In this document: positions 45,440-55,899 of the stretch, one piece after another
Numbering within the stretch: the first letter of the stretch is position 1
Layout of the letters: every line of letters begins with the position of its first letter
Source: Blasia pusilla
Taxonomy: Eukaryota > Marchantiophyta > Marchantiopsida > Blasiales
DNA length: 64,000 nucleotides
Assembly (NCBI GenBank): GCA_050084515.1
Contig: CM114271.1
Span: forward strand, 49,414,001-49,478,000
Direction: 5' to 3'
Program-made: the position numbers and the translations under genes
Notes under the pieces: generated by a model
What the model was told of the DNA's origin: nothing
Databases searched by the model: none
The model's input: only the letters and a program-made list of their open reading frames with translations

Positions 45440-46085
45440 CCAACGGATGGTCTTCAGGTACCTCGTCCAGTGTAAGAATGCAGGTACGTGGGGAAAATTA
45501 TTGGTAGCCTTGAAATTGTGGGCTTCGCCGCCGGATGCAGAGACATTCTCCATGTACGACATGGAGATGGGGCAGCACATGTCCGATTGGGAGGTGGAGA
45601 ATTGCCCCATTTGCATATCAGGCAACCTGTCGGATTCCGACAGGTTGCCTGATCAGACTCTTTCCCTGTTGGTCCAACTTAAGAGTCAGTCTGACGGGAT
45701 TCTTCCCTTGGCACCTTCCCCTCAACTCGTAAAGGCAGGCGAGGCTTCTTTTCTTCTCTCAGACGTGTTGGATTCCTACTACCTGTGCGATTGCCATCAT
45801 GGTATTACCAAGGACGGAGCACATATTGATACTTGATGGGTGTCACATTGCAGAGCATACAAGGTATACTGCCGAGGAAGGCGGTGGGACTCAAATCAGG
45901 TTACATGGGACCGTTATGGCGTACCTAGGGGGGGGCCAAGGCTCTCGAATTCGCCAACATTTTCGATCCCCGTCTACAATCGGCCAGAGAAGCCACTTGT
46001 ATCCCAGGACATTCCTTTTGTACTGTCACCGAGGAGAGTTAGGAGTAAATTGGTAGATGACGAGGCTGAAGAAATCATAGACTAG
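45440..46085 (+). pseudogene. Truncated paralog: CW-like segment plus C-terminal tail
   Basis: 45,440-45,613 repeats the CW-like segment of the first gene (VQCKNAGTWGKLLVALKLWA...HMSDWEVENCPI), here without the 2-base insertion. Homology stops exactly where a palindrome begins (45,617). After a gap the frame 45,840-46,085 reads CRAYKVYCRGRRWDSNQVTWDRYGVP...SIPVYNRPEKPLVSQDIPFVLSPRRVRSKLVDDEAEEIID and stops. This resembles the acidic tail and 3' UTR of the first gene. The methyltransferase core is missing. A relic of a second gene copy; the central sequence between 45,655 and 45,840 is uncertain. Confidence 0.5.
45617..45653. repeat. Extended perfect palindrome (18-bp arms)
   Basis: ATCAGGCAACCTGTCGGA, one central base, then its exact reverse complement. 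This is the longest perfect member of the palindrome family and sits on the breakpoint of the duplicated CW-like segment. Confidence 0.95.
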
Positions 46086-46228
46086 GTCAATTATACATTT
46101 CCGAGGTTCCTTCGGAGGTAATAAAGGACGAGATTTTTTCAACCCATAATGGTGTTTGTAAAAGTTTGCTGAAATATTTTGTTGGACTTGTGGATTGTGT
46201 TCTTTTAGCTACTCAGAATTACAATTTT

Positions 46229-46255
46229 GCAACCCGTATGATTCCGACGGGTTGC
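46229..46255. repeat. Palindrome copy in the paralog 3' UTR
   Basis: GCAACCCGTATGATTCCGAC followed by GGGTTGC. Further degenerate halves follow near 46,300, 46,497 and 46,576. Confidence 0.8.
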
Positions 46256-47060
46256 AACTTTTTGCTTTTTGCCCACTGCAACTTTTTTACCACTTCCAGG
46301 CAAGTTGTCGGGTTCTGACAGGTTGACTGCTTGAGTGATCGGACTCTTTCCCCGTGAGACCAACTTCTGACGCATTGTGGCGGGCTTCTTAACGTTTGGC
46401 TCGTTCCCCTACATTCGTCAAACCAATTGTAGGCTTCTTTTCTTGTCTAAGATGTGCAGGATTCCTACTACCTGTCGGATTGCCATTTTGGATTCCCAAC
46501 CCGTTAGATCGTCGTGGGTGCAGGGTGGAAGAAAATCACTTCTAAAAATCTTCCCTTTCTTATGGTGAGCTTTCTTACGGGTTGGGAGGGGTGCAACTTC
46601 TCGGTTTCTCAGGCTTAGGATCTGAATGAAGAGACATCAGTTCCTCTTTACTCCAAACAACTAACAATCTTTTGGTTCAATTATCCTCTCATGTGTTCAG
46701 AAAGTTGGTTATGGGGCAATTCAGGGGAGGCCATGCTGCAGGCAACAATCCTGCAAAAAGAGAGGTTGGCATCCGGGTGATCCTCAAACAAAACTACCCA
46801 TGGGCACTGCTTATTGTAGACCGAGATAGGCAATGTTAAGAAACTTAGGCTCACATGGAGAGTGATGGAAAAATGTTTGTAGTGGTCTTATGATGTCTAC
46901 TTTTTTTTCGCCCCCAAGAAAAAGGAGGTTTTTTTAGGGCCAAATGTGGACCACTACCTACTCTCTTCTAAAGATTTCCTGAATTTGAAAGCAAACAAAA
47001 ATTTCAAATATGTCAAAAAGTTTTGAAGAGAGGAGGCGGATTTGGCCCTTTTTTTTTAAG
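46256..47060. other. MULE right-hand non-coding region
   Basis: No gene seen. It contains degenerate palindrome halves to about 46,590, then sequence becoming AT-rich, then an A/T-run-rich stretch leading into the right terminal repeat. Confidence 0.5.
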
Positions 47061-47126
47061 AGAGACTCTCCTCTCTTCCTCTCTTCCTCTCCTCTCTTAC
47101 TCTCTCCTGCCAGAATACCAGCCCCC
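47061..47126 (-). repeat. Right terminal inverted repeat of the MULE
   Basis: The reverse complement reads GGGGGCTGGTATTCTGGCAG, then GTAAGAG and AGAGG repeats matching the left end at 34,460-34,520. The extreme ends (left GTGCGGTA, right GGGGGCTGGTA) align only roughly. Confidence 0.5.
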
Positions 47127-47138
47127 GCTTGTGAGGAG

Positions 47139-49184
47139 TCCGGAAGAGTCTTGGTAAGTTAGAGTGGTTGAGCGTGTGAGGCAAAGTTGCCATCACAAAA
47201 TTTTCCTAAGGTTTGAAAGAATAAGATGGTTCAAGTAGTGGTAGTGGTATCACGAGTGGGAGAAAGGTATAAAGGGGTTTTGAGTGAGAAACCATCCCGA
47301 ATTTCATCTATGGTTGTGTGATGCATACCTTTGCAGAACTTTAGAAAAAATTGGGAATTTCATATGAGGAATAGGTCATTTTTTTACATTTTGACATGGT
47401 AGAAGTATAGAGGACGAGGAATTGGAAAGCAAGGAGTAGTAGCTATATGGAATGGTTTCCAAGGATAGGATGAAGAAGTTGAAGAAGATGGGGACTCATC
47501 CTAGAGGAATGAAGAAATATAGAAAGAACACACTTCAAAGAGGCAAGGAAAAAAAGAATACAAAGACGAAGATTTAAGATGTGTTCAACATAAGTCCTTT
47601 TCCAAAAGAAGATTTAAATTGTGAAGACTCTATACAATTGATGAAGAAAGTATGAAATATCAGAACAAAGAACTTAAATGAAGATTCAAGAAGTTCTTAA
47701 AGGAATAATACTATATGTGCTTACAAAGAAGAACAAAGATCTTTTGTCTTTGTAACGTAGACTTTTAGAATACGAAAAAGAGGTACTGAAAAGACATTCT
47801 TCGCGAAGACTAAAGATCTTTGTTATTAACGAAGACTTCAAGAAGCTCAAAGATTGTTTTAGATAGGGAAGAGGTAGCTAGGAAAGAAAAGACAGAAGGG
47901 TTGCGAAAGAAGATCAAAAGGTGTACAATGTTCAGAAAGAATAGAACAGTTAAACCAATATATTCAATAAGATTACCAGAAGATCAAGATAGACCATTGA
48001 TTAGATGGTTTGCAAGGTTCAAGAAACCTCTTGGTAAGAAGATTCATTTTATCTCTCAAGAGAGGATCTTATGGAAAATAGTATGTAAGAAGACTCAAAG
48101 AAGGAAAAAACATCATCCGAGTAAGAGTATAGTTATGCTGCGAAAATGATCCGAGTTGAGGAGAAAGTAGCCTATGAAGCTTATACACCAATAGAGCCAT
48201 TGTGTCTTTAATGAAATAGAGAGTATTCCATTTTTGCATTATGAAGTGCGGAAATATCTCTTTTATATTCTATTGGGTCTGTAGAATGTGAGAAATGTAC
48301 AAAGAGGAATTCTTGAGAAGAGGGAATGTGCAATGTGTATGATGTATGAGATCTGTTAGATAGAGAGTAATATGCCAAGACAGATTGAAATTCGATAATA
48401 GGGAGATCCGTCTACGCATTATGATCTCTTTCAGGTTCCCTCTTGTGAATGAGGAGTCCAATTTTTGAGGATATAATTCTATTTTCACTTGAGAAGATAT
48501 TTTTCTGTGGAATTCGATATGCTTCTTTATGAGAGGATGAGTCAGCAAACAGGAATTATCTAAAGAGTCAACAGAGACCTGCGAGATTAACTAAAATTTA
48601 ATTTCTGGGGAAAATCTATCTTTTCAGAGATAGGAGTGATCCTTTGGTGGAACGAACTATCTATGTAATTATAAAACACTAAATTTGGCAATTATTGATA
48701 CATTACAAGTTGGATCATTATTATTGGACATCAATTCTAGTTACGACATCACATACAAAGACAATGAGATTTGGAGAGAGATGACCAACATGAGCCATAC
48801 GAGCATGTGTCGTTTCTTGAGTGCAATAGGGATCATTGACTTAGATAATTTCATGTAGGATTTTGATATGTGGCGTGATTTCCAAGAGATACGTACCCAT
48901 ACGCAATTCAACTCTTTCATCACATTGAAGGGTTTTTTCCATCATTTAGAGAGACCTCCAATGGATGATTATTGTGAGTTTTGATCATTACTTGGTGTAC
49001 ATATCAATGCCTTAAGAGTATATTAGGCTCCAGGATATGTGTCCACTAGTGGTCATGAGGCATATGATGGGATAGTGATAGCAATTACGCCCATATCATC
49101 AATCCAAGGACTAGATGAAGATGATAGGAGTGACGGCGGTGAAGCTACATAGACCTTAGATAATCGAGCGCACCTAATTTTAGT
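47139..49184. other. Intergenic, purine-rich, no gene recognised
   Basis: GAAGA-rich plus strand (47.4-48.1 kb). The stretch at 48,750-49,180 (fragments such as DMWRDFQEIRTHTQFNSFITLKGFFHH) may be the N-terminal part of the gag-like frame that follows, but is too broken to call. Confidence 0.35.
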
Positions 49185-50108
49185 TCTACACTAGAGTTCT
49201 TTCAAGATTTGGGGAGAAGCTACCAAGACATGGGTACCAACAAGCTGAAGAATCTATATGAGTTTCAGTTGAGATTGGGTGAGAATCTATGGGAGGCATT
49301 CATACACATACAAAAATTGATCATTGCTATTCATAGAGTGATTGACGCACATGCATTTTAGTATTGGTACAAGGTTTAGGATTGAGAGTGGCAAATGAGA
49401 ATTTGGATGCGATATTGCTTCACATGGCAAAGCCCACGTTGAGGGGGATCTTTGAGTCGTGTGAATGGATTGAGCTAAATATGAGATGACCACAAGATTC
49501 TTGCAAGAGTCAACAAATCCACAAGTATCGAGTAGAGAACTTTTTTCGTGAAAATGACGTAACCAATGATAGACTTGGAGCTCAGAGTCGCTCCAACCTC
49601 TATGTTGTATCAAAATACTATGGAGAATTACACAGGTATGAGTAGTGGAGCTCAAATAGAGGCTTATGTTGTGGTGACTTGGAATGCTATGAGAGTGGCA
49701 AAGCCATAGAGAGGTACAATTAACATTGAGATAGACCCACATGAGGGGATTGAAGATCAACACGCCAAGGTTCCACAATCTTTTATGTTAAGCAAAGGAA
49801 TTTTATACACCATTGATGGTGCTTAGAAACCTTCGGTGCCTATAGGTGGGATGGGTACACCGACATCGTGAGGAGTTAGAGAGGAAAAATCTACACTACT
49901 TGAGATGGGGCCAATATCAAGCAATTTATTGGACATGGCTACTAGGATGAACCAATCTCTATTTTTTTCTGCCATGGATTTGGAGACGGTAGGAGTTGGA
50001 CTAGCAGAGATGTTTCGATTGGCCACGACGCTTTATGAGCGTAGAGAGGTTATGGCCTCTTATTTGGAGGTAGTTGTTGAGAAGATGGTGGAGCTAACCT
50101 CAAAGTAG
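49185..50108 (+). pseudogene. Gag-like protein of an LTR-type retroelement
   Basis: 49,186-49,360 reads STLEFFQDLGRSYQDMGTNKLKNLYEFQLRLGENLWEAFIHIQKLI. This has the 'F...Y...KL..L....GE.L.EA' character of retrotransposon gag N-terminal regions. The frame is then lost in stops and regained at 49,880-50,108 with a helical segment ending in LEVVVEKMVELTSK and a stop. No zinc knuckle, protease or RT follows; instead LTR-like wording appears at 50,128. It could be a gag-only non-autonomous element or a truncated one. The family call is by sequence character, not by a diagnostic motif. Confidence 0.4.
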
Positions 50109-51685
50109 ATGCTTGCAAGGTGGCATGTGGACAAAGCCTATGTCTACAGACGTGTCCATGTCTGTGGACTTATGGCCATCCTATGGAAGGACTTGCCCAT
50201 GTGGGCCCTACATTCCCCTTCTCCCTCATTCCCCCCATTTGCCTCAATGTTCCACACATTCCCGTTTCTTCCTCCTCCTACCTTCATTCCTTTCCCCCCC
50301 TTATTGCCCCATCCGCCTCTATCCTACCTTCCTCCATGAGCTATAAGTATGGGCCCCACCTCTTCCAATCCATATCCATGGATATGCCTAGACTTGTCCA
50401 TCCATATCATCTTAGGAATGGAATTTTTTGTTTTTGTGCAACCATGGATGTTTAAGATGTCACCTACTAAGTCATGCATGGTGGGCTACGATGGCCAAGT
50501 TGGCGGATATGCCAGTTAGACAAGTGATGGATTGAGCAGTGGCGATAACATGTGTGGTATTGTTGGAAAACTAGAGCAAGGTGTTCCCTTGGTTGGTCTT
50601 ACAAGTAGGTTGTACTACCCATTGTGCGTCTTACTTGACGCACAAGTGCAATCCTTGATGTTAAGGAAGGTTATGTACTTGGTGTTAGGATTACGAAAAT
50701 TAATGGTGACATTAAGCTTTTTCCTTTTCAGATACAAACCTCTTTTAAGGGCATTTCACCCAAATAGTACAAGACTAGACAAGATCCAATTGTTAGACTC
50801 CAACTAGAGCATGCTTCAAATGGTGCGTAGTAATGTGATTACAACATCAACAAATTAGTCCAATGTTGTAAAAATGTTAACCTTCTCTCACGTAATTCTG
50901 TAACGTAAGCAATAATCTCATCAGGAAGTTATATGTGAAATGTAGGAATGAAGACGCTGGTTTGGAGCATCACACATTTCAATGTGTTGGTAGGGAGTAC
51001 GGTGTTTCACCCCCTTGGTTTCATCCTCAATTTTTGGGAGGAGACGATTGGTTATCTTCCAAGATAGCGATCATGTGATAGATGGATGAACCATATACCT
51101 ATATGGTTTGCGGGGCGCAGTGTTGGTCCACAAGGTGATGCCTTGATCACATTCCCAACATTCATATGAAGTGATTATTTGGAGAGGGAACGATTGGAGG
51201 GAAGCACGTATACGGAGGATGTCTCGATAGTGGATAATCTTAGGGAGAGACACCCCATGGTAGGTTTTTCTTCCCATGGTGCGAAGATCTCTTCACCATT
51301 GTGGAGTATGAGAATCAACTTGTAGGGGAGTTCAAATGAGCTCGTGAGGCAAGCATGGAGCTATGACTTTGTCTTGAAGCTTACATAGCCAAATGATGAT
51401 TGTGCTCTTGAAGTAGACACTTGATATCCTTATATACCACACCAGTTGTATGGCAACATCTAGAGGAGGGTGTGAGAGTGTAAGATCTTTTCACAGAGAT
51501 CAATACGGTGGTCAGTTGTAGATGAGATGGATCCAAGGGAGACCCTTTGCATGCCCGCCCTTAGATTGCATGACATCATCAATTGTGCTAGATGTGTTTA
51601 GGATAGTAGATCATGACGGATAAATATGATGTCTGCTATGTAGCGTTAGGTGGAACAAACTACTAATTAGGGAGACGGTTGCTTA
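50109..51685. other. Retroelement flank and intergenic DNA
   Basis: Begins with the LTR-like GTGGACAAAGCC... segment, then a C-rich run (50,210-50,340) and no recognisable gene. Confidence 0.35.
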
Positions 51686-51689
51686 GTTT

Positions 51690-53830
51690 TGATGTACATG
51701 AGTGAGTGTATTTTTTTGGGGATCTATCCATGTCTTGGAAAGGTTGATGATATTATGTGTTGTGTAGATGTGATCTGAAATGTGGATGTGCACATCTTAA
51801 TTAACTAGCCAACATACAGAGTTCTACCATGTCAACGACATAGAAGGTGAACGGGCTATTTTTGCGTAACTTTGTTCCAAGTTATTGGATGAAGTTGGTA
51901 ATAGATCCATTATATCAAGACCATTATTTCTAACAAGTTCCCTCTTTTTCTATTTTCACGCAAGTGACCTATTGATTGAGTTGTCACATCTTATTTCGAC
52001 GTAGGTAGAGTTCTATTGCGTCGACGACGCAATAGAACTCTATGTTGACGACATAGTTACATAGTCACACCCAAACAACATGTTAGCGGGTTGTTTGGGT
52101 GTAACTTTGTCCCGAGATGTCGAATGAGGTTGGCAACAGGTCCGTTGGGTCGGAGACGTCGTTTATGGCGATTTTCCTATTTTGGTTTTAGTCTGTCAGG
52201 TGATCCGTTGATTGAGTCAATGATCATCCGGTAACCTGTGCACGCAGGTTACCGTTGGTAGGGCTATTTTTAGGGGAAGAGATTTTGGCTCTTCCCAAGG
52301 GTATAAGAGTGAGAGAGATGACTTTCTCAAGCCATATTTCTCATATTGAGCCTTAGGAGTGGCTCTCTTGCATAGACATGTGTGGGTGTGTAGGAGTTAG
52401 GGTGCTAGCGTCCGCATTCCCTCATAGCAGGGGGTGGATGTGATTCAATATGCCGATGTAGATTCACGAGTGGAGTTTTAGGCCGGGTGAGCCCTTTTTA
52501 CTACTCATGATTTTACATGAGAAAGATGCGAGGGGGCAAGTGAGAATTTGTTGTTTGCAGGTAGGCAAGTGAGTTGCCTCATTCGGGAGCTCCTATAGAT
52601 GTGGAATGATCTTTGTTTGTCATTTTTTTATATTCGGAAGGTCGTGCGCGGAAGCTCTATCCATTTTGCTCACATCTAGCTAGTGCAGGTTGACAAGGGA
52701 CATCAGTAGAGTGTAGCGTGACGTGTGATGGTCGCAAGTGAGTAGCGGGAGTGTTGGGAAAGAGGGAAAGGAGTTGTTAGGTCTTGCAGCCGCCACGTTA
52801 AGGGGTTGTTAAGTAAGGCAACTAGGGCACAGTCGCTACATTTTAGAGCCGTGTAGGTTAGATCAATACACTTATGTTAGATTGGGGGCCGCAAACGTAG
52901 TGTCACCAAAGTTTGGAAAGAGACGGGAGCAAAGGCATGTCACGGGGGGTGTAAACGCATGAGGGGTCGGAGCGGGTCTGGGAAGATATGAGGGGCTGAG
53001 GGCATAAGGGCGCGTGACCAAATGACATGGGAATAAGTCAAGTGGGGCCCGTGGAGAGTAAAGAGGGGTACGTGAAAGGAGCCGTGGGTCAAAGAGAATC
53101 GACATGAAAGGAGTTTTGGGGGGATTCAAGGAAGGAAATCAAGGTAGGAAGTAAAGCCTCGGAGGAAGGAAGGGATGACCAAGAGTCCAAGAAAGTGTGG
53201 AGTTGGGAGGAACCTTCCTAGGGCGCCCTGCCAAGTGGGACTGTGGGAGTAAGGTTGCACTACCGCTGCATCACGTTAGATTGAGGAGTGGAGTTTTAGG
53301 CTGGGTATGCCATTCTTACTACTCTTTATTTTTACAGGTTGTGGGGTCCCTTTATATATGCATGAGTATATTTTGTTTATATGTGGATCTTCCCTTATGT
53401 TGAGGAAGATCGGTATTGTGTGGTGTGACCAGGGATGTGGATTGTGTAGCGATGTGTATGCGCACAAAAGAGTCAAAGGTCATCATGTAATTTGTGTTAC
53501 CTTTTGGAGGTCTATTTTTGGAAGGCTATCACAATCCATCTTTCTCATGTTGAGCCTTTAGAGTACTTCTTTTGCTAGATCTTGATAAGAGCTTTTGTGT
53601 TAGAGTTTCAATTCTCTCGTGGTGGAGGGTCGATGTGGCTTGATATTAAACATAGATCTGAGAGTGGAGTTGGCGGTGTGAGCCATTTTTACTTTGATTT
53701 TAATGCACAATCTTGGTGTACATCTGTGAGTGTATTTTTCTTATGTATGGATCTACCCATGTAATGAGAAGATTGATGATGTAGGTTGTGTAGATGTGAT
53801 GAGAAATATGTATGCACATGACAACTACCT
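51690..53830 (+). repeat. Three related LTR-like repeat segments
   Basis: Shared blocks recur in three places. 'GTGAGTGTATTTTT...GGATCTA[T/C]CCATGT...GTTGTGTAGATGTGAT' is at 51,703-51,770 and 53,718-53,800, with a partial copy at 53,368-53,455. 'GAGTGGAGTTTTAGGC[T/C]GGGT' is at 52,473, 53,285 and, diverged, 53,661. 'TTTCTCAT[A/G]TTGAGCCTT' is at 52,338 and 53,540. They look like tandem or nested solo LTRs of one family. No internal coding region is seen; 52,660-53,260 holds only short ORFs. Confidence 0.5.
52006..52042. repeat. Perfect palindrome (18-bp arms, 1-nt centre)
   Basis: TAGAGTTCTATTGCGTCG, A, then the exact reverse complement. It includes two GTCGAC-like cores and lies in the first LTR-like segment. 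Confidence 0.95.
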
Positions 53831-55323
53831 CCATGTTGACAAATCCCGTGTGGTAAAAAATCTGGTGGGAAAAAGGTTGTTTTCTCCACTATGAGTAAAG
53901 CTTGCCTCCTAACTTGATAATATCCTTGAAAGCATCTATGTTTATTAACTCCTTACATGAATTCTCCATCATCCACTTGGCAAGCAAGATAGCGTCAATG
54001 CCACAAGATGCTTGGAATGTTGATCAAGATGTTTGATCAAACTTTCACAATGCGCGTTTTTTAAAATTTTGATCATTGAGTTGATGCTATTCATGGATCT
54101 CGTCAATTTTCCACAATCATATATTGTAGTACTTTGTCAACACCTTTAAATTCCCCTTGATAGCAAGAAAAAGATGGCCACCCCTTGATACACGACTGGG
54201 GAACCAATCCTCCTTTTACAAATGAAATCAGGAATAGGGTTCCATAAAGGAAGCTGCTTTCTTTCATAATCATAAGGTAAGAAATAAGTAAGCCAACCTT
54301 ACGATCTTTCTACGCTAAACCAAGATAAAAAAAAATTGGGAGATGTGTAACACTACAAGGACCATTAAGAAAGATAGAAGGTACTCTTACATCCAAAAGG
54401 ATTTTATTTGAAGGATGAAAAAATTTCTTGAACACCAAATGAATTAAAATATAGTAAAATCTTTGATATACTTAAAGCCGGATCCCTAGGCTTTACTTGC
54501 ACAAGAGCAAAAAAAAAATGCCAATAAATTTTGGTATGGTCTTAGTGAGGTGAGTGAGTAATCACTAACCATATCCAACTTGAAATTTTCATTGCTGAAA
54601 TATGGAATAGAGGTGTGGAGAAATTGGAAAATCTAGGTACAAAATGTAGCAAATGCTTGAGTGTTACCTTTGATCATTACACTTGAAGAGCTCTTGTTCA
54701 ACACTTGGCTCACCAGATCAGTACTGTGGACTTTCTCAGTTCCTGTGGAATTTCAGATTTACATTGTAGATCATTGTATAATTATGGTACACCTACATTA
54801 AAAATTTCCAGACAACTTGCAATCTCTGAATTTAAGTGATTAAACCTACAAGAAGATATGTCAAATATTTTCACTTATCAAAGTATTCCTATCTTCAAAG
54901 CCAACATTCATGTGAGGCTTTGTCCTCCTTTTCTTAGGGGACTATTTAGCCTCAACAAGGTTCTTAGCATTGTCTATAAGCTCATGCAATTCTTGATGAC
55001 GCCCCATGCAAGCCATATATAGAATCAATTAGATCATGATGTGGAAATGAGAAAAACTCATCAGAATTTCAAGTGTTTCAAAGGTGTACAATAAGGACAC
55101 CCAAAAATATGAACACCGTATTTATAACAACACCTTAATCTGAGAATCCATTCATCATGCATTTTAATGTCATTCCCATACTTGTCCATATTATATTAAC
55201 ATCACATCTGTTTTAAGTTCATAATCATAGTTTCCAATTTATGAGTGTGCCTGGACTATTACTGTTTTGAGTTAATCTAAATAATTACTCTAGGGAAAAT
55301 TTAGGAGGAAAAAGTCCACAAAA
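53831..55323. other. Intergenic, no gene seen
   Basis: AT-rich, no ORF over 60 codons with recognisable content. Confidence 0.5.
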
Positions 55324-55899
55324 TCACTCTCCCTTGAAGGTGAAACCACTAGGCTCATCAAGTAATGCAAGGGCCCTATCTTGTGGTGGCCATGAACAAT
55401 CACCACTACAACACGGGCAGAATGTGTGATCATGCAAAATGTTGCCATCACACAATGTGCGCTCGGTTAGGCATACTATGCCAGGCCTTGTGTCAATGCT
55501 AGTATTACACAAGGAACTCAATTGAGGACAACAATTCTCTATGGAGAAAAACAGATTACCCTCAATGCATATTTTGCGAATAGCTCCGATCATGGACAAC
55601 TCTCTTGAGTTGCACAGTCGAGGCTCTGAATGGAAGCGCTCGTCGCCAGAAGAGTGAATCTGAAAGCCTACATCATGGCAAATGTGGAGTAACACAGTGT
55701 CAACAACACCCAACCTAATGTAACATGTGAGAGACTCTAGCCTCCCATCATACTCACCCCACATCAACCATCTCAAAGAAAAGTAACACGTACGACGGCT
55801 GCTAACTTCAAAGACACAAAATACTCATGTGTCATGATCGTGCACAATAGCCCTGTCGTAGAGGATGTCCTCCACGATGTCTGAAGGAAGTGTTGCCAT
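55324..55899 (-). pseudogene. Cysteine-rich ORF, possibly F-box-like N-terminus
   Basis: One minus-strand frame runs from ATG at 55,899 (MATLPSDIVEDILYDRAIVHDHDT), through an in-frame TGA at about 55,827, and on to a TGA at 55,324. The start resembles the first helix of a plant F-box (LP.DIVE.IL), but the rest of the F-box is not recognisable. The second half has many cysteines (ENCCPQLSSLCN, IVCLTERTLC, HTFCPCCSGDCSW) and lies in DNA with a more even base composition than its surroundings. This is the best candidate for a host-derived gene fragment in the window. Without the stop it would be about 190 residues. Function unknown. Confidence 0.3.

Larger units (their letters stand above)
34448..47138 (-). 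mobile_element. Large Mutator-like (MULE) element with two divergent genes
   Basis: The 12-bp direct repeat GCTTGTGAGGAG at 34,448-34,459 and 47,127-47,138 flanks a unit of about 12.67 kb. Inside it, purine-rich ends (GGTAAGAGGAGAGGAAGAGAGG... on the left; reverse complement of ...CCTCTCTTCCTCTCCTCTCTTAC on the right) form imperfect terminal inverted repeats. The unit is clearly more GC-rich than both flanks. It holds a MULE transposase gene (minus strand) and a methyltransferase-like gene (plus strand) diverging from about 39 kb. MULEs make 9-11 bp target duplications; 12 is slightly long, so the true duplication may be 9-11 of these bases. Similar 'TTTGAAATTTTT' wording inside both ends suggests the inverted repeats extend further. 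The strand given is that of the transposase. Confidence 0.65.

Noticed and set aside
34390-47190. GGTTGAG[T/C]GTGT as the target duplication instead
   Set aside because: It occurs on both flanks (34,390 and 47,168) but at different distances from the terminal repeats, so it cannot be the insertion duplication.
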